This document shows positions 46,431 through 59,027 of a stretch of DNA of 64,000 nucleotides, in pieces. Source of the stretch: Actinernus sp. WN-2022 (Eukaryota; Cnidaria; Anthozoa; Actiniaria; Actinernidae). The stretch is from assembly GCA_030867875.1 (NCBI GenBank), contig JAOWCC010001368.1:4526965-4590964 (forward strand), written 5' to 3'. The notes under the pieces are model-generated. The model made no database searches, was not told where the DNA came from, and worked only from the letters and a program-made list of their open reading frames with translations. A program made the position numbers and the translations under genes. Position 1 is the first letter of the stretch, and every line of letters starts with the position of its first letter.

Positions 46431-47684
46431 GTAGTTATGCTCCGCTGGCCGATAACAATGGAGGCTCTGGGGAGAATTGTTCAAATTCAGATTTGGTAAA
46501 GTTTTCGAGGGCTTAAACGTTTTTAGTAAATAATGTTCTAACTTAGTAAACTCACAGTGACTTACAACTAAGAACATTAAACTTGTTAAAGTCTTAGGCA
46601 AAGCTTTAAAGTAGTGTTATTGTTTTTGACGAAGCATTTCACTGACGTGTGAAACAGGTGTGATTTCCTTTGTTTTCGTACAGTTTGAGCACAAGAAGCA
46701 GAATAGTAACATGCGTGCATCAGCGTCGGGTGGTTCCTTGTAAGTCCCGTAATCTTGTTTTATTGCAGTATTACAGCTGTTCTGTATTATGAGCGCCCAC
46801 TCTACGAAACCATGCCGACAGCGCACGAGGCATGAAGTTCCGAGAGATAAAACGGTAACGGACGGCTTCGTGCTGGCTTCGTAGAGCGGGCGGCGGGCGC
46901 TTATCAGTTACAGAACAGCTGTAATAAAATAAATGTTACTAATCTGCTCCCTGTGGTTTGGGCGGGAAAGTGGCTGGACGCGCGCGCTCTAGGCTCAACA
47001 AAAGCGCATGCGCGCGACGTTTGCCGCGGTACGTTGCATTGTGAGCTGTACATTCACTCCTTCTCGACCCCAGAGCCTTCTCTTCTCCTTCTTACCGTCG
47101 AGTATGCGTAAAATAGAAGGATATGGGTTCGAGAATGATATTCACTCCCAGCTGTTCAAGAACTCAGTCAAGCCGCATTATTTGTATAGCACAAAAACAC
47201 TATCCATACTCTGGTGCTACCTTATCGAAAGGAAACAGTCACGTGCCGATATATCACTTCAATAGTGAATGAATTGCGCTCGTGATGGCAAACATACTTT
47301 AAAATGCTGTTTTAGAAAGATCGACAATCGATTTTGTTTTGCCACCCAGTACAACCACGTTGTTAGCCATTTCGTAAACGGGTATGTAAATTTAATCGAA
47401 TTAAAAAATAAAACCCATGACGACAAGAAATAACACATTTCGCTCACTGAACCTGCAAGCAAGACCGGTAAGTGCTAAAATATACCCTAGAAGGGTTAAA
47501 TTCGCAAACCCGAGGATAAACTATACAGGTTACAATTACAGAATTAGCGCTATCCTTCCCTGGTGGTGAGCTTTCCAAAATTACAAAAATAAGTTTTTTC
47601 AAATTAAAATTTCATTTTTAATTCGATTGAATTTGCACACTTCGTCCCAGTCCTTTTTTCGTTTACGAAATGGCTACTATAAAT
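46431..47684. other. Intergenic, CpG-rich around 46780-47060
   Basis: A GC-rich patch with CGCGCG and GCATGCGCGC near 46978-47030 might be promoter-like, but no gene could be attached to it. Confidence 0.3.
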
Positions 47685-48135
47685 ACAATAACCTGTTTGT
47701 GGCGTCGAAATATAAATACAAGAAGAGAACGGCAGTTCCCGAGAGCGAGGCTCGAGGGAAACTGTGAGCTTCGAGGATCAGATAATGTGCCATGGACAAA
47801 TATCAGGGCATATTTCGACGCCACAATGTAGGTTATTGTTGTTATAATCCTTCAAATATTGTCCTTGACGCGGGCGCTTCTACGCTCACAGGGGATGTAT
47901 AAATACAGTAACCTATTCGTGGCGTCGAAATATTCTCTGATATTTCGTCCGCGTGGACATTATCTGATCCGAGAAGAGAATAGTTTCCGAGAGCGAGGCT
48001 CGAGGTAAACTGTGAGCTTCGAGGATCAGATAATGTGCAAAGACAAATATCAGGGCATATTTCGACGCCACAATGTAGTTTATTGTCGTTATCATCCTTC
48101 AAATATTTTCCTTGACGCGCGCGCTTATACGCTCA
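47685..48135. repeat. Tandem pair of inverted-repeat elements (~225 bp each)
   Basis: Two copies (about 47685-47850 and 47910-48090). Each starts with AACCT.TTTGTGGCGTCGAAATAT-like sequence and ends with ATATTTCGACGCCACAATGTAG. They also share GAGAGCGAGGCTCGAGG and CTTCGAGGATCAGATAATGTGC. Confidence 0.75.
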
Positions 48136-48512
48136 CACGGAGTGTATTCACTGATATTTCCCGCTCGCGGAGAGAAAATATCGTGTTACGTGACGCATTC
48201 AACCAATCACGCGCGAGAGAAAATATTTGATGGGTTATATTAAATAGAATTGTTACATAGCCATAAGTTTTCCAGACACAATGTACGTTCTCATTGGCTG
48301 ATTCAGGGTCACGTGGCAGTCATCAAAATTCAATGTTTCCCGCGCGGGCAACAATTCATCAATTATTTGCCCGCCACGTGATCACATCGTGACAGAAGAT
48401 GGTGTGATGTGTCGCGCGCGCCACTGGCTAGCTAAAGGCGGGAAATATTTGTTTACCAAAACGTCTAGATCTTCATCAAAAGCTGACCATTTTTCATCAA
48501 AGAAAGCGTTCA

Positions 48513-48692
48513 AAATGGAACCAGCTCCGAAGAAACAATTTACATCTTTATCAAGTGCGAGAGTGAGAAATTGGTAGATAAAAAAGGATGCAGTAAAGAC
48601 ACAAAACGATACTAAAAAATGCCGTGGCGATGTTGGCAGCGTTTTGTGTTGAAAAGCAGCTTCCCGAAGAGAAGACGACGAACCTCGCTCGT
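48513..48692 (+). pseudogene. Degraded first exon of a repeat-associated protein (Crypton-like?)
   Basis: ATGGAACCAGCTCCGAAG opens a frame (KKQFTSLSSARVRNW) that hits TAG, then continues in frame (KKDAVKTQNDTKK). After a one-base shift it reads NAVAMLAAFCVEKQLPEEK and NLARMK up to a possible donor GTAGGT. It resembles the N-terminal exon of abundant cnidarian KIAA1958/Crypton-type recombinase-like proteins; this is from memory and tentative. Broken by a stop and a frameshift. Confidence 0.35.
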
Positions 48693-48764
48693 ATGAAGTA
48701 GGTCCTGTATTTATACACACCTTTGCCTCTAGAAAAACTTATGTCTATATAACAAATCACTTAA

Positions 48765-48777
48765 AGTGCCACTACGA
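48765..48777 (+). repeat. Left terminal inverted repeat
   Basis: AGTGCCACTACGA, reverse complement of 59246-59258, directly after TTAA. Confidence 0.85.
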
Positions 48778-48906
48778 TCAAATTTTGACATATCAATGTT
48801 TTCTTATATTCGTAAAGTAGAGTTGCTATATTATTACCAGTTCAAACCGTTTTTCGATACGACGACGGGAAGTCTTATTTTTTGGACTCCGAATCTTGAA
48901 TTTTAA

Positions 48907-48985
48907 GTCCGCCATTACTCGAACCCGTTCCCGTGGGCGAGGAATGCCTAGTCATTTTTTAGCGTACGTGACGTCATACACTTAA
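48907..48985 (+). repeat. Left subterminal repeats
   Basis: GTCCGCCATTACT (48907-48919) and GTGACGTCATACACTTAA (48968-48985) recur inverted at the right end. Repeated subterminal motifs are candidate transposase (THAP) binding sites. The right set doubles as the start region of the ballast-domain gene; TGACGTCA is also a CRE-like palindrome. Confidence 0.7.
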
Positions 48986-49740
48986 GGTTACCGGCTACCT
49001 TCAGGGTGCGTTTCCAGTCTAAATTACGTAGCGCCTCGAGGAAATATCGTAGATAAATCATCCATGTATCAGTTTAAAGCTTATAAAATTGGCTACAAGA
49101 TTACATAAAAAGTTTTGAGTTCTTGGAAAATCTCGAATTTTCCGCGATCCCGTTTCTCCGATCTAGTGCGATGGCTTTCAGAAGCTCCGACTCCGAAAAA
49201 ATTTTTACGTTTTAAAATCTGTTTGCTTTGTCGCATTTCAGAGGAATCGTATTACAAAGGGGTGTCGAGGAATTTCAAAATTCGATTTAGTTCTAAAGTT
49301 ATCATGCTCTTCGTGAAAAGGCGAAAACATAGTCCGAGTAGTATGCGAGAAACGCCGGCAAGAGCTCTCTTTTTAGAATTTCTCAATTCCCCGACACGCT
49401 TTTGCAGCTGCGATATCAATTGACATTTTGTGAAAATTTCACGCAAATCGAATAAATTCCTCTTGAGTGGAAGCTTTTTAAAAACTCTATTTTGGTTGAA
49501 AATCGAAAGCGTAGAAAATAGCACTTCAAAAAATGTAGCCGTCTGTCGTGCATGAATCTGAAGCCCCGCCTCTCCAACAATTAGCGAGCTCTTGGCCAAT
49601 CATTTCTCATCACAGTTCAACTATCTGTCAAGATTCCCGCCAATGTCGATTTCCGATGAAACTAGCACACATTTTCGCGCGAGTTTTGTTTTGTTGTTTA
49701 TGCGAACAAGGAAAAGAAAAAGAAAGTTTTTGATGAAAAT
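48982..49740. other. Leader region with a possible nested TTAA element end
   Basis: TTAAGGTTACCGGCTACCTTC at 48982 resembles TTAAGGTTACTGGATACCTTC at 59259, just outside the right end. This suggests that ends of another TTAA-targeting family are nested here. No matching opposite end was found. The transposase promoter should lie within this region. Confidence 0.4.
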
Positions 49741-50064
49741 ATGCCTCTAAGTCGGTGTGCTGTGCACAGCTGCAGCAATTTTGCTGACAAAAAAGATGGC
49801 ATTTCGATGCACACTAGTCCTGGTAGTAAGTCGAGATATTATAATTTGTGGGTAAGATTTGTGAGAACTCACCGTGCAAACTTCAACCCTGGAGGACGAT
49901 TTGTGGTCTGTTCAATCCATTTTGAGGAGGGTTGTTTCTCTAGAGCTGTCTCCGTTCCAGGTAATAGCCGAAGGATCCTACCTGGGTCGATTCCAACAGT
50001 TTGGAAAAAGCCTCATGCAGCTCAAGCACCGATTTCAAAGAGAAGTGAGAGAATGCGCCGAAAG
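49741..50064 (+). CDS. Transposase exon 1: THAP zinc finger
   Basis: 108 codons, phase 0, donor AAAG|GTAAAT. C-x4-C ... C-x2-H spacing and FEEGCF after the histidine are typical of THAP domains, which bind DNA sequence-specifically. The ATG follows a stretch without upstream coding. Confidence 0.85.
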
Positions 50065-53000
50065 GTAAATACTATAAACTTGTATAAAACTGGGCGAGTT
50101 TTGACTCAGACTAAACCCAGATATTTCTGTCACTTACAACCTGGCAAACATTTTACGTCAAGTCTTCATGCTTCTCAGTGTTTGGTTAATTTTTTTTTTC
50201 TGGGTTCCGAGAATGGTTTTGATTTAGACTCGCGGAGACTTTTGTATACTGTTATACAGTACACCTGCTAGTGCCAGATTTGCGAATCGATCAGTCTATA
50301 CATTACCCGACTTTGGGACTCGATTGCTAAAATGTTTGTAATAAAGATATAATCAGTCTATCGTTGTTGAGAAACGTTAAGCTTATTTCATACACTGAAA
50401 TAGCAGGCTTGGCGTATATTTGTTTTAAACAGGAGCTTGAAGTCCGCGGTGCTAAAACTCACGTTTTGAAGGGATCCAAAAATGCTTTAAAACAACGTTG
50501 TACATTTGCATACTTTAGGTGGTCTTGGATATACTTGCCAAGAAAAGAAGAACAGAATCGAACCAGAGAGAAGTAAGTGCATGCAGACAACAACTATGAA
50601 AAATTTTTTTTTTTAAATTCTGCAACTTTATACATTGTATAGTAATGTTTCTACATGCACACTGCTATATTGTTCTCATTTGTTCCATTAAATTAAGATT
50701 ACCCAGGAGCTCCTGGATATTAATACCCAAGTTTTTTTGGGGTGACAATAATATCGTTACTAATAACTGTTAAACATACTTTTTCATATATTCTTTTTAG
50801 AATGATAGTTCAGCTGCTATTGTGGCCTTGACCTCTCCACCACCAGTTGTAATATTTCCAGATAAACCCATTGTTAATAGTTCAGCTGCTACCGTGGCCT
50901 CAACCTCTGCACTGGATGAACCCAATGATGATAGTTCAGCTGCTACCGTGGCCTCAACCTCAACCTCTGCACTGGATGAACCCAATGATGATAGTTCAGC
51001 TGCTACCATGGCCTCGACCTCAACCTCTGCACTGGATGAACCTATTGATGATAGTTCAGCTGCTACAGTGGCCTCGACCTCAACCTCTGCACTCGATGAA
51101 TCCAATGATAGTTCAGCTGCTACCATGGCCTCTACCTCAACCTCTGCACTGGATGAACTCAATGATGATAGTTCAGCTGCTACCGTGGCCTCGATCTCAA
51201 CCTCTGCACTCGATGAATCCAATGATAGTTCAGCTGCTACCATGGCCTCTACCTCGACCTCTGCACTGGATGAACCTATTGATGATAGTTCAGCTGCTAT
51301 CATGGCCTCGACCTCAACCTCTGCACTCGATGAACCTATTGATGATAGTTCAGCTGCTACTGGAGCCTCAGGCTCTACCTATGCAGCACCTGCAGTGGAC
51401 ATACTTCCAGATGAACCCATTGATGACAGTGATTTTATATTTGTTCCTGTTGCCTTGACCTCTGCACCACCAGTTGTCTTATTTCAAGATGAAATCAAGG
51501 ATGCATCAAGTACCCTTAGTCAGGTATTTATATGAAATAAATAAATGGTTTGCACATGCATGCATAAATAATGATCACGTCACAAGTATCAAGAGAATAG
51601 TAAATTAAGCTAGGATATGACTGTATTTCAAATGCACTAATATAATGTACTTTTACAGCTGGTAGTATCCTTATCTGTCCCATATTACATAACAAAAATA
51701 TTTGTTGTGACAGATTTTATCAGTTGAAACTTACACTGTAGAATACAAATGGTTTTTATGGTGTAAAAATTAATGACTTATTTTAACACTAGTCACAAAT
51801 TTAAAACTGACAAGTCTGTTTTTTTGGTTATATTTTTCATAGGTGCACAACGAAAATGATTCTTGTATGGACTGTTCAAACTTAAAGAAAGGAAAGAAAA
51901 ATCTACAAGCAAAATTAAGAAGAATGAAAACAAAAGTTGATGGATTACAGAAAAAACTGAGCAGCAATCAAAATGACTGGGTCAAGACAGTAAAACATAT
52001 CAGCCACCAAACAATGGTATCGTCAGGTGTGTTTCAAGAAATGAAGGTTTTATACCCAAAATATTTGTATTTTTAGTTTCTATTACCAGGAATTCCCCAT
52101 TTTTGGGGGGGGGGGGGGTGGGGAGAGAGGCTACAAAACATATTGTGATAGAGTGAGAAGGGTCACAAAAACACAAGGATGCAGTTTATGCTCCCAGCAT
52201 CCCACCACCTCCACCCTGTTGCAGCAGTTTGATTTTTAGGGGGGATTCTTCATAATAATCCATTTCACTACCAAAACATGATTGTGAAATTTTTTATGCC
52301 CTTTGATTTCATTCTGGAACTCTTGCTTTTGATTTAGAGTCGAATACAGTGTACTGTCAGTAGTGTACCTTATAAACCCGACTGCTATTTAAGAACCAAA
52401 AAGTGCAATTTCAGATGTAATCGGAATAAAAAAAATTATCAAGCATATATAATAATTATTATATAACTATGTTATATATCTGTTTTATGTATTATTTATA
52501 CACACAGCAACTCAAACAGATGAGAGTACTTCAACTTTAAGTAACGAAGATGATGAACACATAGATGATGAACACATAGATGATGATGTTGTTGACATGG
52601 ACGAGGTGAATGACTATGAGACCAATTATGAGGATATCCCTTGGACACCAGAAGAAACCGATACAGCATACAAACAGATGAGAGAGGATGATGACAGTGA
52701 AGGAGGTGAACATCCCAGGTAAAGATAAATCATAATTATACTAGAATTATGTAAATAAATAAAATTGTTTGTCATAATGCTGATGGATTCACCATTGACT
52801 GAAGTTTATTTTCAGATACATAAATAGTAATGTACATTGTACCATTACTAGCATACTTATTTACTATTGTACATGTATCTGTCAAATGTTTAAAAAAATG
52901 TTTTTTTTTTTTTGTAACTGGAAGTCGTTATATTTAATGCTACTTATATTTTTATTTCAATCTGTAGGTTAGATTTCAAGGGAAAGAATGTCAGAGAGGA

Positions 53001-56000
53001 ACCAAAGGGCATAGTATTTTTGTCTAAACTCCTTTTGCTGTTTCAACACTGTCACTTGTGCTTTTCAAGCAACACTAAAGTCAGTGCTAGCCAGACAGGG
53101 ACGCTGCTTACGATAGAGTCAAGCTGTACCAGTTGCAAAGGTGACTACACTTGGAAGAGCCAGCCATATTTGCTTGGCAAGTTCCCAGCAGGAAATCTCC
53201 TGCTTAGTTTTGCAATCCTGTCTGCTGGTGCTTCTGTCAACAAAGTGTTACTTGTGTTTCGCCACATGGGTATATTGGTGTATCACCATCCTGCCTATTA
53301 TTATCACCAGAGGCACCTTCTTATACCAACTATAGTTAAATTTTGGCGTGCTTACCAAGCAAAGGTTCTACAATCTCTGAGGGGCAAGGAGGTGGTGCTT
53401 GCAGGAGATGGCCGCCATGATAGCATGGGGCATTCTGCAAAATATGGTACATACAGCATATTTTGCTGCACTGTTGGATTGATTATTCACATCGTCCTTC
53501 TACAGGTAATTGATCTAATATTTGAAATAAACCATGTTTTAATTGCATAATTGAAACTGAGTAATTGCAATCAACTGCAATAAACCTGTGAAACAAAATC
53601 TAATCGTCAAATGTAAGCAAAAAACAACAATGGAATTACTCTCTGATTAGTCTCTATTTCACAGGTTTATTGCAATCACTTAACTTAACCAATCATGTAA
53701 CTTAACCAAAAGCCAAAATAATAACCACTGAAAAGGCCACATTAAAAACTGCAAGTGTTCCCTACCCACCATACAGTTTATTTGTAAAACTATTTAGGGT
53801 GTCCACTATAAAACCCCTAAAAATTACAGTCTTTTTTAAGTTTGACATAACACCATTATTACGTTTGAATTTAAATTTCAGGCAAATGAAGCTGGAAGTA
53901 GTTCTGGAATGGAGTTTCTTGCTCACCAAAAGGCATTTGCATTTTTATTAACCACCAGCATGGTAATAACGGCATTCATTTCAGACAGGCATGCTTCTAT
54001 AACAAAATGGATGCGAGAGGAATGCCCTAAGAAGTGTAAGGAATTAGGAAAACATGTCATTGACCACTTCTTTGACCTCTGGCATATTGCCAAAAGTAAG
54101 GATTTAGAATATTAATATTAAATCATTAGTATCAAAATTACTAGAGTGGTAAAAAATCCAGTCGGGAGCCAGCCTCTGTGGCAGCATTTTATGTACCATG
54201 TGATCAAAGTTTTACATAATTATCACACAATATCTGATCTCTAATTGGGTTGTCAGCCTTGTTCCAGCAAAAGGCAATTTATTGAGCTCAAATCCTTGCT
54301 AATACATTTCCTTCTTTCATAATGTTGACCCAGCTATAAACAAACATGCCGTTCAGCATAAAAGCTAGCAAAGACAATCAATAATTCTCATCACGTGGTA
54401 TACAAAACTTTGATCACGTGGTACAGAAGAACGCTACCTCCCAACGGGACATTTTACCTTTCTAGTGATTTCCATAGTATGAATCATCATCTTCCTCATT
54501 GATTTGATGAAGCTGTATATCACCATCAAATGATTTACTGAAGGCTCATAAAATAAAAGTGAAAAACAAGATTAAAATAAAACCAAGTTAAACTCGCTTG
54601 TTTTAGTAACATGCAATACTTTCCATGGGAGGCAGTACATGTATGTCTATACACAGTGGTTCCATTTTTGTATACAATGCATTTACTTTGATTTTAACCA
54701 TCCCACATGTGCTTGGAGAAAATCTGAAGGCCAGTAATCATGACACAGCCCCTTTATCACCCCAATGACAATATTTTATTGACATGACATTTTTTAATTC
54801 CACAAATATAAGAAATCCAGAAGGTACTAATAAAGCTTAGCAAAGAAAAAGGCTGTGAGGTCATTGGGAGATGGAGGAAGTCCTGCATCAGGCATTTCTA
54901 TTGGTCAGTCTTGTCTACACCACCGAAGATGGGTGATGTGATATTAGCCAAATTTCAAGCTTTTCTGTCCCACATCTTAAACAAGCACAGTAGCCTTCCC
55001 AACCGGCTGTTTAACAAGTGTGCTCACTCGGAAATTGTCAGTCCACGTGTATGGCTGACTAAAGGTAAAGTACTCCATCCAGACAGTGATGCATCTTTGT
55101 AATATATCAAAAATTAGTGCAAGTGTTTAATTACCAGGGTATGGAAACACAAGAAACATATGAAAGCACAAGGTCACTTCAACATTACTGTACTCATCAA
55201 GATTTATGTTATTTTTTCTGTTTTTTATAAGACTATCAAACACTTCAACTTGTTGATATATAAGTTACCCTGTAATACTTTACTACAGCAGGATTTTGAT
55301 TGCTTTAGAGCACTGTAAAGCTTTCAGTATTTCTAATATCAAAAGATTTTGTAACTTTTTTTATTATCTCTATTATAACAATCATACATTGTTTCATGGA
55401 AAAGGATCTGTTAGTAGAGATAAATTAAAAATAAGGAAAAGAAAAAAAGAAAAAAGAATGTTGTTTTGTTGATAACAAAATTAAAATAGGCAATATGTTT
55501 GTTTACAGGATCAGTTGCATATGAAAAGCTATGTGAAGCATTCAGCCAGTTATCACTAATCAAGGGCATCAGGCAAGCATCGCCTATAGCACAGACAAGC
55601 TGCCTCGAGGGCTACCATTCTGTGATCAACCAGTTTGCCCCAAAGATGCTCTCATTTTCATACTTAGGGATGCTGAGCAGGTAAGCCTTTGAATTATGTG
55701 AACTACAGTGTAGTCCAGGTTTGAAGGCGGTAGGTGGCAGATATATATATATACATGTATACATATATGTCAGCTATTGGGTCAAAAGTTACCACCTTGT
55801 TTTTCCATAAACTACTCAATGTTCCTTACTTTTCTTTGGCCCTTACAGGCAACCAACTACTCATATATTTCAAACTTATTTGAGCTAATAGTATATCAAT
55901 AAAGCTACCAGTATATTAAATAAGGTAAATTAGGGCATAGACACAGAGCCACACCTCTTTGTGTGTGTGGAAAATAGTTAATTAATAACAAACATGGAAT

Positions 56001-57065
56001 TTCTTTTTCAGGACAATACTGTCAGCACTTCATTTTAATTACAACTTAAACAGAGAAAACAAGATTGATGTCCATGGCAATGCAAAGCTAAAGGTGACAT
56101 ACCCAAAATTCAAAGATGGTGAAGCCACAGTTAGAGAAGTTAAAGTGCAGCAAAATTATGGTTAGTAAGAGTAAAGGTGCATGGCTACTTCTTTTGGTAC
56201 ATTGTAGGTTATCACTATCGTATGTTGTCTTTAGCAGCAAAATGAATAACAGTGCATTAGAATATGAGAATCATGAGTCTATGTACATGTATGTTTGTTG
56301 TGGTGTTGATTCTTGCAAAACTCAAAACCAATATATATTTACTAAAACTAAGTACTTACTTTCAGATTATGTAGGTGAGATATTTGAAACTCTTACTTCT
56401 ACTTCCCGAGATGATTTAAAAGTAATAGAGGATGAATTGCATGAGGAGACCCCAGATGCCTTGCACAGTATGTTGGAAAAGGAAGACAAAGATGATGCTA
56501 TCGCCAAGCACAATTCCAGAAGAGAAAAGGAAATGGTCATCTGTCCCCCAACATGCTCAGGTAAGATTACATTTCAAAAGGAGTACTGTACAATGTAGAT
56601 CATACAACACACAGAAATGGTAGTGTTTCCTTTTTAATTAGCGACTGTATGAGACAACATAACCTATACACAGACCAGTATGTGCCTAATTTAAACCTAA
56701 TTCACACTTGCAATGCAAGCATAAGCAACTAAAGTATTTATATGCTGTGGTTTAATTTTTACCACTGGTGATGTGTCATTTTTCTAGATTCTTTTCAAGC
56801 TATTTTTTTTATGGAGGGAAAGGTGTGTCTTCAACTTAAATGGGAAGGGGGGGTGTCTTTGGGAAATAAAATATTGCCCCAGAATATTCAACAGGTTAAA
56901 ATTTCAAACCACAGCATATGTGTTATTTGTTTGTTTACAGATGCAGAACTCCAAACAATAATTGAGGGAACCAGATCGACTGGTCAAAGGGGAAGGAGAA
57001 AGGCACCAACATGTACCAAGTGTGGCAAGCCAAGAAAAGGCCACAAAAAGGGACAATGCACCTGA
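49741..57065 (+). CDS. THAP-domain DDE transposase, multi-exon
   Basis: Exons: 49741-50064, 50801-51523, 51843-52026, 52508-52718, 52968-53505, 53882-54095, 54821-55064, 55509-55680, 56012-56160, 56366-56560, 56941-57065; about 1025 residues. The N-terminal THAP zinc finger has C6, C11, C57 and H60, W37 and IPTVW. Next come a 20-residue Ser/Ala/Thr repeat linker, a Lys-rich coiled-coil-like stretch (about 355-400), then an acidic region. The DDE-type core has GDGRHDS (D about 628), SDRH (D about 694), FDLWHIAKS (D about 725) and LEGYHS (E about 846). A C-terminal zinc knuckle C-x2-C-x6-H-x4-C follows. Splice phases agree except between 53882-54095 (phase 1) and 54821-55064 (phase 0), so a micro-exon or a one-base lesion is implied. 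A further candidate exon at 50433-50572 breaks the frame. Confidence 0.8.
50801..51523 (+). CDS. Transposase repeat-rich exon
   Basis: 241 codons, phase 0 at both ends, acceptor TTCTTTTTAG. It is mostly 60-bp (sometimes 54-bp) units encoding DSSAATVASTSTSALDEPND-like repeats, about eight copies, probably a disordered linker. The other frames are also open because the unit is divisible by three, but only this frame joins in phase with exon 1 and with 51843-52026. Confidence 0.7.
54140..54467. mobile_element. MITE inside a transposase intron
   Basis: ACTAGAGTGGTAAAAAATCC...GTCGGGAG at the left and CTCCCAACGGGACATTTTAC...CTTTCTAGTG at the right are imperfectly inverted. Inner TGATCAAAGTTTTA blocks are inverted too. 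Insertion inside the intron of the larger transposon means a nested event. Confidence 0.6.
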
Positions 57066-57304
57066 GTGTCCAAAATGAAAACGAGTAGACATTAGACCAG
57101 AATTATAGATTTGATTGTTGTTCACGACATTTGCATTATAATATTCATAAATTATTGTATACCGTTCAAGTTCATTTTGTCAGCCTGCAGCAAGGGGCTA
57201 TGCAATTTTGTGATTTACATGTACATGTATTCAATGAGGGCTGTGCTGCACCCCTGGGAGATGCTGGAGGAGAATACATCATATACCCCTGAGTGAAAGG
57301 TAAA

Positions 57305-58985
57305 CTATGACTCCTCCTCCTCCTCCTCAAAGCCTCTATATTCTTCACCTTCATCTGGAAATGCAGTGCGGATTTTATTGTATACACAGGAAGGAAGAGG
57401 AAAACGTCTGGAGCTTCCTACATATTCCCAAACAAGCCTCACGAATTGTCTGTATGCTACTGACCGCAAAAACCTGAAAGGCAACAAAAACAAAATAAAC
57501 TACTGAAGATTATATATAGAGGGGAGTTTGTATGAGTGTGCAAGTTATGGCACTGACTTCAACATCATGGCTACCATATAGCATGTCATTTTAGTCTCTC
57601 TGATCCAGACAAATTACAAAGTTACAGTATAGTAAGTTACAGTACAATTATGAAACTACAATTATGCTAAGGCTATGGACATGCCATATATTTGTCCCAC
57701 TCATGCAAATTCTGCTCTATGGCAATCATTGCTGAAAAGTTTACATAATTATGTAAAAGATGACATGCAGAAGGAAATTATTAGAAGGAGAAGAAGAATT
57801 ATAATACATGTATGTATGGTCATGCAGTTGAATTTGTTGTTAAAAAGCAGAAGTAATATAGAGGGATCCCCCCAACTTTGAAAGATATCACTTCAAAAGC
57901 TCTTTCAAATTGTGCAAAATTATCCATTTAGCTCAGGTGTATTTAGACTCATAGCACTACAGCTTACCACTTTATATCACATTCTTTGTATTTAGACTCG
58001 TTCTATGAATGATTTGGGGTTGAAAATGGGCAGGAATATTTTGAATTTCTGGGTTAGGTGTTTTGAAGATTTGTATGAGAATTAGAGAAAATGCATTAAT
58101 GAACCAAGTGGGGGGATATTCTGTAATCGCTCCAGCAGACTGTATGAAGTTTTGACTAATTCAAGCAATGATTCATTTCTTTATCCGGAGATCAATTTTA
58201 CCCTTCCTAGCTCTCATGAACTTTTGTGATAAGGAAACGATATGAAAACGGTATGAAACCTAGTATAATTATTGAATTTCAGACTTACTCGGACTCAGTT
58301 CTGTGACCTTGATAGAAAAGAGTTGTGTATGACTTGTGGCGTTTAGTTTTGAGACCAATTGCAGCAATCTCTAAAACCCATCTGTTCAGACATACATCAT
58401 CGAAAGCAGGATGCAGCGTAATGCACTCGTTCTCTTTCCCAACGTCCTCCATTTTTTCCATACATCTGTCGCATTCTTTACAGCAAGTACACTCAACTGC
58501 TTTGACGATACGATCTAAAGAACAGCGAGAACAGCTGCACCTGAAATAAAGTTCAAAGACTCTAGTCATGGATTCCTAGCCATGTAATGGCCTTCTCCAT
58601 ACATATATACATACAAGTTTTCCGAGTTTAGGATTTTACACATGCAAGTGACTAAAAATCGAGGTAAAATACGGATAATGTTAACAGTGGTTATGCGTAT
58701 AAAAGAAAAAGGATACAAAAGCGCTACATACCACACATTAACATCAGATTCGCCGGAAAATCTGTTCGAAAACTCGACTTCTTCTTCCTCCTCCTGGGCG
58801 ACTTGTTGAGCATACTCTGCGGCTTCTTGCTCGGTTGCCAACGGCTCCAAATTATCTAAATTGTCTTCACACGACAATAAATCTAAACAGGATGACACAC
58901 TGCTATTCCGTGATGATTCTGACGCAGTCTCTGGTTCAGAATCGTGTAAATCCCCGCTGAATTCGCCGTTTGATTCTGTAGCCAT
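57305..58985 (-). CDS. P2X7 C-terminal (ballast) domain protein, three exons
   Basis: Exons 58985-58732, 58540-58289 and 57473-57305 join in phase (GTATGT and GTAAGT donors, TTTCAG acceptors), giving 224 residues. The N-terminus is acidic (Glu/Ser-rich, about 1-84). The rest is the zinc-binding P2RX7_C domain: WCSCSRCS, ECTCCKECDRC, NECITLHPAFDDVCLNRWVL, then FLRSVAYRQFVRLVWEYVG, RRFPLPSCVYNKIRTAFPDE and YRGF. In vertebrates this domain forms the cytoplasmic tail of the P2X7 ATP-gated channel. Here there is no channel part. The protein ends in a poly-Glu tail. It is convergent with the transposase, 240 bp apart, inside the same TTAA-flanked element. Function unknown; a nucleic-acid or nucleotide-binding accessory role is only a guess. 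Confidence 0.85.
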
Positions 58986-59027
58986 TACTATATTTACAAG
59001 AATTGTATGGAGAACGAGCGAGAGGCG

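Noticed and set aside
50433..50572. Candidate exon between the THAP exon and the repeat exon
   Set aside because: It has splice-like ends but is 140 nt long and would put the repeat exon out of frame; direct joining without it is in phase.
50871..51458. Alternative frame through the transposase repeat exon (QLLPWPQP-type repeats)
   Set aside because: It does not join in phase with the THAP exon or the next exon, while the Ser/Ala/Thr frame does on both sides.
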